From Chloroflexota bacterium (GTDB lineage Bacteria > Chloroflexota > Dehalococcoidia > Lucifugimonadales > UBA3495): a stretch of DNA of 64,000 bases. Numbering within the stretch: position 1 is the stretch's first letter; each line of letters begins with the position of its first letter. Under the pieces are notes generated by a model. It was not told where the DNA came from, searched no databases, and saw only the letters and a list, made by a program, of their open reading frames with translations. Below are positions 50,543-58,607 of this stretch, in pieces. A program made the translations under genes and the position numbers. The stretch is from the NCBI GenBank assembly GCA_028873965.1, contig JAPPMU010000052.1:123233-187232 (forward strand), written 5' to 3'.

Positions 50543-50941
50543 ATGGCGACTCCCGGAGCTTCGCAACCGTCTCGCCTGCCTATCGACCCGGCCATCCGGC
50601 CCGGTCTGGCAGGCGAAACTCAATTGACCGTTGCCGCCGAGCACCTCGCTCCCCACACTCCCAAGTTCAGCACCCCGGCCATGGTCATGCTCATGGAGCA
50701 GGCCTCCTATCAGGCGGTATTGCGTCTGCTCCACCCGGACCAGACCGTCGTCGGCTACGAGGTAAACGTCAAGCACCTCGCCCCGGCCGACGCTGGGTCA
50801 GTCGTCTCCGCCCGATCCGTCCTCACCGATGTATCCGGCAACAAGCTCCGCTTCGAAGTCGAGGCCCGTCACGGCGATCTGTTGCTCGGAACGGCTGAGC
50901 ATAGAATGGCCATCGTGACCCAGGAGCCAGTCGAAGGTTGA
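50543..50941 (+). CDS. FlK-like hotdog thioesterase
   Basis: A 132-residue hotdog-fold protein. STPAMVMLMEQASYQAV holds the Thr and Glu, and VNVKHLAPADAG the His of the Thr-Glu-His triad of fluoroacetyl-CoA thioesterase FlK and relatives. It probably hydrolyses a short acyl-CoA; fluoroacetate specificity cannot be claimed. It follows the UGSC gene by 25 bases and likely shares its message. Length fits the family. Confidence 0.8.
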   Translation: MATPGASQPSRLPIDPAIRPGLAGETQLTVAAEHLAPHTPKFSTPAMVMLMEQASYQAVLRLLHPDQTVVGYEVNVKHLAPADAGSVVSARSVLTDVSGNKLRFEVEARHGDLLLGTAEHRMAIVTQEPVEG

Positions 50942-51042
50942 CCGCCGCCACGGCCGGGGTAGATTACATTACTGTGGCGGAGTAACAATCGCTGACGCCG
51001 GCGCGAGTAGGAAATCTGCGGCATCAAATATCGGGTGAGGAA

Positions 51043-51375
51043 ATGGTCGATCCTATCAGCATCGAGTGCCCAATCTGCAAAGTAGGGGATGGTCGTCCTT
51101 GCATAAACCTCGGAAACAGAAGGGCAATGAACAATTTTCATCCCGCTAGGAGATCTCTCGCCGGGCGTATTGAAACTCCGCCGATGGCCACCCAGCGCCA
51201 GATTAGGGCAGCCACCCAGAGAGCTCTTGCCCAGCCTGTTGAAGATTCCGACTCCTTTGGCAAATGGATCGTGCGGGGCATCGCAATCGGCATCGGGTTG
51301 CTTATCGTGGAGATCCCACTCGCTTTGATCGTTATGTGGTGGCTCAACCATCAATTGAGCAAGATTGGGTTTTGA
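51043..51375 (+). CDS. Zinc-finger small membrane protein
   Basis: A 110-residue protein. Residues 9-40 (CPICKVGDGRPCINLGN, then ...HPARR) follow the CPxCxxxxGxxC...HxxR pattern of short zinc fingers best known from actinobacterial phages. A membrane helix lies near the C-terminus (IAIGIGLLIVEIPLALIVMWW). This mix of zinc finger and TM is unusual. Codon use is more AT-rich than its neighbours, suggesting acquisition. Confidence 0.5.
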   Translation: MVDPISIECPICKVGDGRPCINLGNRRAMNNFHPARRSLAGRIETPPMATQRQIRAATQRALAQPVEDSDSFGKWIVRGIAIGIGLLIVEIPLALIVMWWLNHQLSKIGF

Positions 51376-51420
51376 AGCAGTGGCATGCGCACTGCTAACA
51401 AGACGACGTGGAGGACAATA

Positions 51421-52002
51421 ATGCCAGAAATCATGAATATAGCAGACTTTTGGGACTGTGAAATCGAGCACGCAGAGGCGAAGAAACGATGGGTGAGCGA
51501 GCATTTGCGCTATATCATCGGCAGGACTGCTGGAAGGTGGAATCTGACGAAATTAGACGTCGAGGTGGCCCTCGTAGATATGGCCGTCGCGCAAGCCGTG
51601 GAAGTGCAGCGGGAAGTAGGTGACAGAATCCTAGATTTTGCTGACGGTAGCCGGTTGGGGATCGTAGCAATGGCTGCCAACACAATGGCCGGATCATCGC
51701 GAGTGATGGAACCAGGTGAGCATGTACTGCGGGCAAAAATCCGCGGTAACCGCCCTTACGAGCATGGAGTCACGCGTACCGCATGGTACTGGACTCAAAA
51801 CGGCAAGACCTACGGAAAGCCTGATTTGGTCTGGGCCGCTACAGATACCGCCTGTCCAAAGGACGGCCTATGGGTCAGAAGATTCTGCAACAGAAGTTGT
51901 GGTGACAAGTCTATATGGGCAGAACGCCTCACGGCGGGAACAGAGATGCCGCAATGCGCGGACTGTAGATCTGGCGCCAACTATGGATGGGCTACACCAT
52001 AG
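51421..52002 (+). CDS. Hypothetical protein in an AT-richer patch
   Basis: A 193-residue protein with no family I recognise. A GGAGGACAATA site favours ATG 51421. Helices near residues 10-70 (EHAEAKKRWVSEHLRYIIG, VEVALVDMAVAQAVEV) lead to a C-terminal part with Cys at CPKDGLWVRRFCNRSCGD and CADCRSG, possibly a zinc site. Its nucleotide use differs from its neighbours, as for the preceding gene. Confidence 0.5.
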   Translation: MPEIMNIADFWDCEIEHAEAKKRWVSEHLRYIIGRTAGRWNLTKLDVEVALVDMAVAQAVEVQREVGDRILDFADGSRLGIVAMAANTMAGSSRVMEPGEHVLRAKIRGNRPYEHGVTRTAWYWTQNGKTYGKPDLVWAATDTACPKDGLWVRRFCNRSCGDKSIWAERLTAGTEMPQCADCRSGANYGWATP

Positions 52003-52167
52003 GTTCACCTTGAGGGACTTGCAATTGATGTTGTCAGGAATGCAAGTACGGAGATGAAGAAGGAACGCCCAACGCGTAATCCTGCCGTGGGGCAAGCAAG
52101 TGGCTGAGACTGAGCGGGAACGGATTGAGAACCAGAGCCGAACCCTCTGAAGAGTCAGGGGCACAGC

Positions 52168-52323
52168 ATGACCACCGCCACCGAAACCGCGCTCAAACCG
52201 GACACCATTGGCCTGGCTGTCGCCAGGGTCGCGCAGCGGGCGGCTACTTCCGACAGGGTGATCTTCTTCGCCTCTCGGGCTAGTGGAGACCATCACGCCG
52301 CTCTCCTAGTCTCTGATGCGTAA
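52168..52323 (+). pseudogene. Remnant of a nucleotidyltransferase N-terminus
   Basis: A 51-residue frame (MTTATETALKPDTIGLAVARV, then ...SDRVIFFASRASGDHHAALLVSDA). The stretch IFFASRASGDHHAALLV looks like the decayed GSRARGDHHPDSDIDLLV motif of MNT nucleotidyltransferases. The catalytic Asp residues and the rest of the fold are gone. It may be a degraded TA gene; chance resemblance is possible. Confidence 0.4.
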
Positions 52324-52365
52324 GGTTGATTAGTTCCCCGCACCGCCCAATCCGAGGAGGGCATC

Positions 52366-53193
52366 ATGACTCTGCTACCATCCGGTCGTCCCCGCCTGCA
52401 GGACAAAGTCGTTATCGTCACCGGTGCCGGTTCCAGCGGACCCGGCGTTGGCACCGGCAAGGCCACGTCAATCCTCTTTGCCCGCGAGGGCGCCAGCGTC
52501 CTGCTGGTCGACCGCAACCTCCAGGCCGCGGAGGAAACCCTTGCCATCATCCACGAAGAGGGTGGCGAAGCCTCGGTCATCGCGGCGGACGTTACTTCCG
52601 CCACCGACTGTGAAGCTATCGTCGACGCCGCCGTCGAACGCTACGGCGCGCTGCACGTCCTCTTCAACAACGTTGGCATCACGGGTCCCGGTACTCCCAC
52701 CGACGTTGAAGAATCGGTTTGGGACAACGTGCTCGACGTGAACCTCAAGAGCATGATGCTCACCACCAAGTACGCCGCCCCGAAGATGATCGACGCCGGC
52801 GGCGGCAGCATCATCAACATGTCGTCCATCGCCGGCGTCCGCGCCGGCAGTGGCCTGGCCAGCATTCCCTACTCCGCGTCCAAGTCAGGGGTGATCGGTA
52901 TGTCCGAGACCATGGCGGTCCACCTCGGCCGCGACAACATCCGCGTCAACGTTATCGCCCCCGGCCACATCTATACCCCCATGGTCGCCGGCGCCATGGC
53001 CGAGGAAACCCGCGAGAATCGCCGCAAAGCCGGCCCGCTGGGCGTCGAGGGCAACGCCTGGGACATCGCCTACGCCGCCCTGTTCCTCGCCAGCGACGAG
53101 GCCCGCTGGGTCTCTGGGATCGTTCTGCCCGTCGACGCCGGCCTCCTCGCCGCCACTCCCCTCGCCATGTACAACCGCATCCGCGACGAGTAG
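52366..53193 (+). CDS. Short-chain dehydrogenase/reductase (SDR)
   Basis: A 275-residue classical SDR. KVVIVTGAGSSGPGVGTGKATSILFAREGASVLLVDRN is the cofactor site, unusual for an inserted GPGVG after TGAGSS; VLFNNVGITG is the NNAG-like motif. The catalytic Ser is in INMSSIAG, and the Tyr/Lys pair in IPYSASKSGVIG. The Asp after the cofactor strand (VDR) points to NAD(H). Substrate unknown. GAGGAGGGC precedes the ATG; a strong terminator follows. Confidence 0.9.
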   Translation: MTLLPSGRPRLQDKVVIVTGAGSSGPGVGTGKATSILFAREGASVLLVDRNLQAAEETLAIIHEEGGEASVIAADVTSATDCEAIVDAAVERYGALHVLFNNVGITGPGTPTDVEESVWDNVLDVNLKSMMLTTKYAAPKMIDAGGGSIINMSSIAGVRAGSGLASIPYSASKSGVIGMSETMAVHLGRDNIRVNVIAPGHIYTPMVAGAMAEETRENRRKAGPLGVEGNAWDIAYAALFLASDEARWVSGIVLPVDAGLLAATPLAMYNRIRDE

Positions 53194-53233
53194 CCGCATT
53201 CTTACCCACCCCTGCCAATCTGCTACCAAACCC

Positions 53234-53258
53234 CGGCCCCGCAGGATTTGCGGGGCCG
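53234..53258 (+). terminator. Rho-independent terminator after the SDR
   Basis: CGGCCCCGCA and TGCGGGGCCG form a perfect 10-bp stem with loop GGATT, then CAACTTTA, 40 bases after the stop. Confidence 0.75.
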
Positions 53259-53335
53259 CAACTTTATGCCCCAGCTCTTCCCGGACAACCTTCACTGCGA
53301 CCCAAATCCGTCTGCACCGGTGATCTCCCCCGCAT

Positions 53336-53475
53336 GTCATTGCGAGCGCAGCGCGGCAATCTCGTTGGGGCAGGGAACGCCGCTGCGGGAACGAGATCGC
53401 CAACGTGGTTCGACAAGCTCACCATGAGCGGCTTCGCCCCTCGCGATGACATATCGGGTCCGCGTGAGCCGTCTG
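53336..53475. repeat. Palindromic repeat D, copy 2
   Basis: Begins GTCATTGCGAGCGCAGCGCGG and ends TTCGCCCCTCGCGATGACA with tail ATCGGGTCCGCGTGAGCC. A second dispersed motif (TTCGACAAGCTCACCATGAGC) sits within it. The rest of 53194-53999 holds short ATCCATG/CATCCATGC dispersed motifs and no gene I can support. Confidence 0.65.
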
Positions 53476-53999
53476 GTCGCCCCATCCATGGAACATCAAT
53501 CAAATCCTGTCCATCCATGGAACCACAACCCCGTCCGGCGCAGAAGAAAACTTCTGACAGCCGCGCCCCACCTCTGGCAGAACGCCCGTGCTATCCTGGC
53601 TTCCACAGGCGATCAATCATCCCCATCCCGACCAGGTCCCGGCAACAACGGCCAACCCCATCAGCAACCAAGTCGCTACCGGCCTCTGCGGGAGACTGCC
53701 TCCAATCGTTCTAACCGGTGCAGTCGCCCCGGCCACCGCGCCCGCCACAGCGCGCCATGCTTCGGGCATGGGCAATAAGAGCAAAAAACCCCAAGCGCAA
53801 ATCCTCCGGCCGTAGGGCTGATCAATCCCGGGACCTGGTCATCAACATCACCATCGCCACCAACCGATCCCCAATCGCCTGTAGCAACCCACACCCATTC
53901 GCCTGTGAACATCCCACCCCAGGAAGCCATCCAACCCGCAACCATCAACCCAATCCCATCCATCCCGTGCATCCATGCAAGATAGGAGCGTCATCAATC

Positions 54000-54692
54000 A
54001 TGGGCAGTGTCCAACATCACCAGGCCCAGGCCCGGCGGTTCTTGTCGCTGGCCCGGTCCGACCACAACGCTGGCAGCTACGCTCGTGCCGCCAACGCGCT
54101 GGCCCGTGCGGCGTCCCACGCCGCCACGGCGGTGGTGGTTCACCAGACCAATTTCCGCCGTCGCAGCCGGCGCAAGCTGACCAATCGACTGTTCGCCCTG
54201 GCTGCGGAGGGCAGAATCTCCAACGGCGGCGTGCGCATCTTTCGGAACATCTACGCGCTGCCCGACCGGCTCGCTGGTGCCGATGTCCAGGAAGCCCAAC
54301 GCCTGAGCCGCCAGGCCCGCACCCGGGTGGCCATGCTGGTGCGTTCGGTGGAGGGAGCCATCTCCGGCCGGCCGGTGACGGGTCGTGCCCGCCGTCCGCC
54401 GCGACCGCCGTGGCGTCCGGCGCCCCGGTCGGTGTCGGAGATCATCGCGCTGCCGGACTATCGGGAGATCGCCCGGGCCCACAACCTGGAGGGAGCGCCG
54501 CTGGCGAGGCGTCCCGACCCGCACGGTTTCTACGACCGTGGGCAGGAGCCTCCGCGGTGTCCCTGCCACCCGGTGAAGTTGCCGTTGCGGGAGGAAGGCG
54601 AAACCATCGAGCTGTCGCCCCTGTGGCAGCGCGCCCTGGAACGCGCCTTCCGCGTCCCCTTCCCCCACACTATCCCCATCAGTGCAGCGTGA
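54000..54692 (+). CDS. Helical HEPN-like hypothetical protein
   Basis: A 230-residue protein. Residues 1-110 look like a helical bundle of HEPN type (HHQAQARRFLSLARSDHNAGSYARAANALARAASHAATAVVVHQ) followed by a basic, proline-rich stretch. The last 80 residues (SEIIALPDYREIARAHNLEG to PHTIPI) resemble no domain I know. AGGAG lies 10 bases before ATG 54000. It stands alone between repeat arrays, with no MNT partner. Confidence 0.5.
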   Translation: MGSVQHHQAQARRFLSLARSDHNAGSYARAANALARAASHAATAVVVHQTNFRRRSRRKLTNRLFALAAEGRISNGGVRIFRNIYALPDRLAGADVQEAQRLSRQARTRVAMLVRSVEGAISGRPVTGRARRPPRPPWRPAPRSVSEIIALPDYREIARAHNLEGAPLARRPDPHGFYDRGQEPPRCPCHPVKLPLREEGETIELSPLWQRALERAFRVPFPHTIPISAA

Positions 54693-54721
54693 ACAACAAA
54701 CCCACGGCACGGCCCGGCACA

Positions 54722-54755
54722 CAAACTGTCATACCTGCGCCGGCAGGTATCCACC
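54722..54755. repeat. Short dispersed palindrome
   Basis: AACTGTCATACCTGCGCCGGCAGGTATCC is another short palindrome of the recurrent type, 30 bases after the helical gene. Confidence 0.5.
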
Positions 54756-54822
54756 ACCCCCTCCCCCGGACTGCCGCTTGCGGGAGCCGTCCGTCCCACG
54801 CGCATCCAGTTCAGGAGAAACG

Positions 54823-54933
54823 TCATTGCGAGCGCAGCGTGGCAATCTCGTCGCCGGAGGAAGTATCCTCGATTCGACGAGATCGCCGCGTCGCTGCGCT
54901 CCTCGCGATGACAAACTGAGTGCGCGGGAGCCG
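54823..54933. repeat. Palindromic repeat D, copy 3, interrupted at its tail
   Basis: Begins CGTCATTGCGAGCGCAGCGTGG, with GACGAGATCGCC then GCTCCTCGCGATGACAAACTG on the right, and tail GTGCGCGGGAGCCG. Its tail continues on the other side of the MITE at 55096 (GCGGGAGCCGTCCCGTCCATTGACC), so the MITE was inserted into this repeat. Confidence 0.65.
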
Positions 54934-55095
54934 CAGGGCTATCGCATATGAAATTCCAGCCCCGTCACTCCGGCGAAAGCCGGAGTCCAGGCACCAGAAA
55001 AGGCTTCATTTCCGCAACGAAACCGATGATTTAGGCCACTGGATTCCCGCTTTCGCGGGATGACGGCGATTAATGGCTCATATGCGATAGCCCTG
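54934..55095. mobile_element. MITE-like element, family A copy 2, with 10-bp target duplication
   Basis: A 162-bp element beginning CAGGGCTATCGCATATGA and ending with its exact reverse complement. It is flanked by perfect direct repeats GCGGGAGCCG (54924-54933 and 55096-55105). The interior has two inward palindromes. It matches the ends of the copy at 8024-8194. Its exact boundaries and target duplication show recent mobility. Confidence 0.85.
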
Positions 55096-55114
55096 GCGGG
55101 AGCCGTCCCGTCCA

Positions 55115-55143
55115 TTGACCAAACCGTTCTCGTGTGGCACAAT
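55115..55143 (+). promoter_or_regulatory. Promoter of otsAB
   Basis: TTGACC (55115-55120), a 17-base spacer and CACAAT (55138-55143) preceded by TGG. It begins 19 bases after the MITE end. About 85 bases of leader separate it from the otsA start. Confidence 0.6.
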
Positions 55144-55229
55144 TCACCCTTGATGATAATGATTATAGTTTTTTGCAGTGCATAATTTCTTCATACTGCG
55201 AGGCGCACCCGGGACGGAGGTGGCCCGTT

Positions 55230-56738
55230 ATGTGGACCGGCGATGATTTACAACGCTTGGTAAGCCGGGAACTGAGCGACTATCGGCTGATCGTGGTGTC
55301 CAATCGACAGCCGTACGTGTTTTCGATGCAGGACGGCGTTCCCCGGGGGGTGATGCCCCCGGGCGGACTGACCGCGGCCATCGATCCCCTGATGCGTGCC
55401 TGCGGCGGCACCTGGATCGCCCAGAGCGACGGCGAAGACGATCGCGCCGCTATGGACGAGACCGGCCGTATCCACGTGCCCACCGACGCGCCCGCCTATT
55501 CTATGCGGCTGCTCAACTTGAGCGATGAGGAGAACCAGGGCTTCTACTACGGTTTCTCCAACGAGGGCCTGTGGCCGCTGTGTCACATCGCCTACACCGA
55601 GCCCGTCTTCGACGCCGAGCAATACGGCTTTTACCAGTCCGTGAACCGCCGGTTCGCAGATCTGGTCCTCGACGAAATCAATGACGAGCCGGCCATCGTC
55701 CTCATCCAGGACTACCATCTGGCCCTCCTCCCAAGATACATCCGCGAGGTCAATCCCGATGCCATCATCGGGCAGTTCTGGCACATCCCTTGGCCCAATC
55801 CTGACATCCTCCGGATTTGCCCGTGGCAGGACGAAATTCTCGACGGCATGTTGGGCAATGACCTTTTGGGTTTCCACCTCTCCGGAGATTGCCAGAACTT
55901 CCTCAACTGCGTCGATGCCAATCTGGATGCCCATGTCGATTCCGAGTACGGCCTCGTCGATTACCGGGACGAAACTACCCTGGTGCGTCCGTTCCCCATC
56001 AGCATCGATTTCGACAGCCTGGACGCCGAGGCCCGCTCCGAAGAAGTTGAAGCCGAAATGGAACGCCTTTCCCGGGAGTTGGGACTGAACCGCGGACGCA
56101 TCCTTGGCCTCGGCATCGACCGGCAGGACTACACCAAGGGCATCCCCCACCGCCTCCGCGCCGTCGAGCGCCTGTTTGAAAAGTGGCCCCAGTACCGCGG
56201 CCGCCTGGTATTCCTCCAGGCCGGCGCCACCAGCCGGACCAGTATCAACTCGTACATGCAGTTGACCATCGACATCGAATCCGCCGTCAACCGCATCAAC
56301 GAGCGTTTCGGACACGACGGCTGGCAGCCGGTCCTCTATTGGCCCACCTCGTTGCCTTCGTCCACTTTCTCCGCTCTCCGCCGTCTTGCCAGTTTCTGCG
56401 CCGAAAGCAGCCTCCACGACGGCATGAACCTGGTCGCCAAGGAGTACGTCGCTTCCCGCGTCGATGAGGACGGTGTGCTGATCCTCAGCGGGTTCGCCGG
56501 GGCTGCCCAGGAGCTTACCGGCTCTCTCATTATCAACCCCTACGCCACCGAGCAGTTCGCCGAGGCCATCCACCAGGCCCTCACCATGAGCGGCGCCGAG
56601 CGTCGCATCCGGATGCGCCAGATGCGCAACACGGTCCGCGAAAATAACATCTATAAGTGGGCCGGCCGTATTATGATGCACCTCATGCAGGCCAGTACCC
56701 CCGACCACGCTCGCCTCACCGTCGCAACCACGGCATAG
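55230..56738 (+). CDS. otsA: Trehalose-6-phosphate synthase (GT20)
   Basis: A 502-residue enzyme that joins UDP-glucose (or another NDP-glucose) to glucose-6-phosphate. [10 protein letters not shown] and [11 protein letters not shown] form the N-terminal sugar-phosphate site, WIQDYHL-like [17 protein letters not shown] and [15 protein letters not shown] follow, and [22 protein letters not shown] is the donor site. [17 protein letters not shown] is the conserved acceptor end. ATG 55230 is 9 bases after GGAGG; upstream frame 55134-55229 has no family sequence. Product is handed to OtsB, whose gene is 12 bases downstream. Confidence 0.93.
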   Translation: MWTGDDLQRLVSRELSDYRLIVVSNRQPYVFSMQDGVPRGVMPPGGLTAAIDPLMRACGGTWIAQSDGEDDRAAMDETGRIHVPTDAPAYSMRLLNLSDEENQGFYYGFSNEGLWPLCHIAYTEPVFDAEQYGFYQSVNRRFADLVLDEINDEPAIVLIQDYHLALLPRYIREVNPDAIIGQFWHIPWPNPDILRICPWQDEILDGMLGNDLLGFHLSGDCQNFLNCVDANLDAHVDSEYGLVDYRDETTLVRPFPISIDFDSLDAEARSEEVEAEMERLSRELGLNRGRILGLGIDRQDYTKGIPHRLRAVERLFEKWPQYRGRLVFLQAGATSRTSINSYMQLTIDIESAVNRINERFGHDGWQPVLYWPTSLPSSTFSALRRLASFCAESSLHDGMNLVAKEYVASRVDEDGVLILSGFAGAAQELTGSLIINPYATEQFAEAIHQALTMSGAERRIRMRQMRNTVRENNIYKWAGRIMMHLMQASTPDHARLTVATTA

Positions 56739-56750
56739 CGCCCATCCACG

Positions 56751-57527
56751 ATGCACGACCTCAACCTCGACGAGATCAAATCCCTGGTCTCCGGGCGGGA
56801 ACCCATCCTGCTCCTCCTCGATTTCGACGGCACCTTATCCGAAATCGCTCCCCGGCCTGAGCAGGCCACCCTGTGCCCGGGCAATGAGATGCTCCTCTGC
56901 CAGCTCGCCGACCGTCCCGAGTTCGTAGTCGGGGTGATTAGCGGACGGTCCCTGCAGGATGTGGAGGCGCGGGTGAACGTTCCGGGCCTGGTGTATGCCG
57001 GCAACCATGGCCTGGAGATACGCGGCCTCGGACTGGATTATCGCCACCCGGACGCTGACGCTGCGTCTCGAACCATCAGCCAGGCGTCCCATGATCTGGA
57101 ACTCCGTCTGGCCGGTGTGCCCGGCGCGTTCGTCGAGAATAAGACCTACACCCTCACCACGCATTTCCGGCAGACCCCGCCCTACTATCACGACCAGGTA
57201 GTGTCCACGTTCGACGACATTGCCCATCCGTTGATCCAGTCTGGCTCTTGCCACGTAACCGAAGCCAAGATGGCGCTGGAGCTCCGCCCGTCCATCGACT
57301 GGAACAAGGGCAGAGCCCTTACGTTGATCCGATCCCGGTTGTCCCCCGAGTCTTTCCCCATCTACATGGGCGACGACGCAACCGACGAGGATGCTTTCGG
57401 CGCAGTCAGGTCCGCCGGCGGCGTTGGAATATACGTCGGGCCGTCTGGCGTCAGTACCTGCGCGACCTGGCGGCTGTCCTCTCCCGGAGAGGTCTCCGCC
57501 GCCCTGGTCGAACTCGTCACTCTGTAG
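56751..57527 (+). CDS. otsB: Trehalose-6-phosphate phosphatase
   Basis: A 258-residue HAD-type phosphatase that yields trehalose. LLLDFDGTLSEIAPRPEQA holds the nucleophile DxDGT; VGVISGRSLQDV is motif II, VYAGNHGLEIRG the OtsB signature, KGRALTLI the Lys, and YMGDDATDEDAF motif III. It follows otsA closely, so the two steps are cotranscribed. Trehalose would serve as an osmolyte or stress protectant. Confidence 0.93.
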   Translation: MHDLNLDEIKSLVSGREPILLLLDFDGTLSEIAPRPEQATLCPGNEMLLCQLADRPEFVVGVISGRSLQDVEARVNVPGLVYAGNHGLEIRGLGLDYRHPDADAASRTISQASHDLELRLAGVPGAFVENKTYTLTTHFRQTPPYYHDQVVSTFDDIAHPLIQSGSCHVTEAKMALELRPSIDWNKGRALTLIRSRLSPESFPIYMGDDATDEDAFGAVRSAGGVGIYVGPSGVSTCATWRLSSPGEVSAALVELVTL

Positions 57528-57599
57528 ACACCAACCCGTGCTCCGCGGTTCGGCAACCCCGTTTTATGCCTGAGCACGGCAGGGCTTCCCCAAAGTTAG

Positions 57600-57680
57600 T
57601 CCGTCATTCCGGCGAAAGCCGACGTCATTCCGAACCAAGCGACCTGCTGGATTCTCGCGGAAGCGGGAATGGCGGCTCAC
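57600..57680. repeat. Dispersed palindromes after otsB
   Basis: CCGTCATTCCGGCGAAAGCCG and GGATTCTCGCGGAAGCGGGAATGGCGG are two inward half-copies of the dispersed palindromes. They could be the interior of a MITE-like unit, but no terminal inverted repeats are evident. The rest of 57528-57832 holds a possible extended -10 (TGC-TATCAT at 57765-57773) before the HAD gene. Confidence 0.5.
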
Positions 57681-57832
57681 GGTGCAAGGCAGCCACCCGG
57701 GACTTTGGAAAGACCCTGCGAGCACGGTACGCCGTAGGGGCCCCGCGTCACGCCCCACTCGTTGTGCTATCATTGCGCTGGCAGCATCGGGTCGCCCCGC
57801 GAAACTGAACGCCCCTGCTGCGCTCCCTGCCG

Positions 57833-58543
57833 ATGATTGAGGCCATCTTTTTCGATTTTTACAACACGCTGGTGCGTTTCTGGCCGCCGTTGCCGCAGAT
57901 CCAGCATGCCGCCTGCCAGAACCTCGGTATTCGGGTACCCGCCGACCGGCTGGCCCGTGGCTACGCCATCGCCGACCTCTATTTCAACGAGGAAAACCAC
58001 CGCTGGCCCCTCGGCGAGCGCGACCCTGCTGCCCGCGGCGAGTTCTTCGCCCGCTACGAGCAGATCATTCTCGAAGAGTCTGGCGTTGCCGTGTCTCTCC
58101 GCATGGCCAAGCAGATCTGGGACATGGCTATCTCCGTGCCCAAGGAATTCGTGGAGTTCGAGGAGACCCGTCCCGTGCTGCAAGAGTTGTGCGGGCGCGG
58201 CTACCGCCTGGCTGTCCTGACCAACCTCCGCCGCGATATGGACGAGTTGACCCAGAGCCTGGGGATCCGCCAGTACCTTGAATTCTGCATTACCAGTCGT
58301 GAAACCGGCGAGAAGCCGGCCACCGCCATTTTCGAGGCCGCTCTGCAACGCATGGCTCTGCGCCCGGAACAAGCCATGCACGTCGGCGATCAGCCCCGCT
58401 CCGATGTGCAGGGCGCCCGGGACGCCGGCCTCCTGCCGGTCCTCATCGATCGCGGCGGTTTCCACGCCGACGTCACCGATTGTGACCATATCGACAGTCT
58501 GGAAGGACTGTACCCGCTGCTGGACCGTTTGGTGTCCTGCTAA
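57833..58543 (+). CDS. HAD-family hydrolase (haloacid dehalogenase type)
   Basis: A 236-residue cap-containing HAD phosphatase. FFDFYNTLVRF is motif I (DxYNT in place of DxDGT), LAVLTNLRRDMDEL is motif II with Thr, ISRETGEKPATAIFEAAL supplies the Lys and MHVGDQPRSDVQGARDAG is motif III. The first Asp and Tyr pair fits the HAD-IA/haloacid dehalogenase group, so the substrate is a small phosphate or a haloacid; not decidable. It precedes the seleno-DsbA gene by 64 bases. Confidence 0.85.
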   Translation: MIEAIFFDFYNTLVRFWPPLPQIQHAACQNLGIRVPADRLARGYAIADLYFNEENHRWPLGERDPAARGEFFARYEQIILEESGVAVSLRMAKQIWDMAISVPKEFVEFEETRPVLQELCGRGYRLAVLTNLRRDMDELTQSLGIRQYLEFCITSRETGEKPATAIFEAALQRMALRPEQAMHVGDQPRSDVQGARDAGLLPVLIDRGGFHADVTDCDHIDSLEGLYPLLDRLVSC

Positions 58544-58607
58544 TCAATAGCATCCGCGCGCCGCCTTGTCGCTGCTTCGTGATCGCTCCAATTCCAGAGG
58601 TGATGCC

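Noticed and set aside
53500-53999. Coding sequence in the frame running into the gene at 54000
   Set aside because: Low-complexity Pro/Arg/Ser residues over dispersed repeats; the AGGAG site and family-like residues start only at ATG 54000.
54823-55095. CRISPR-like array from recurring palindromes
   Set aside because: Units are inverted, of varied length and spaced irregularly; no direct repeats with uniform spacers and no cas genes.
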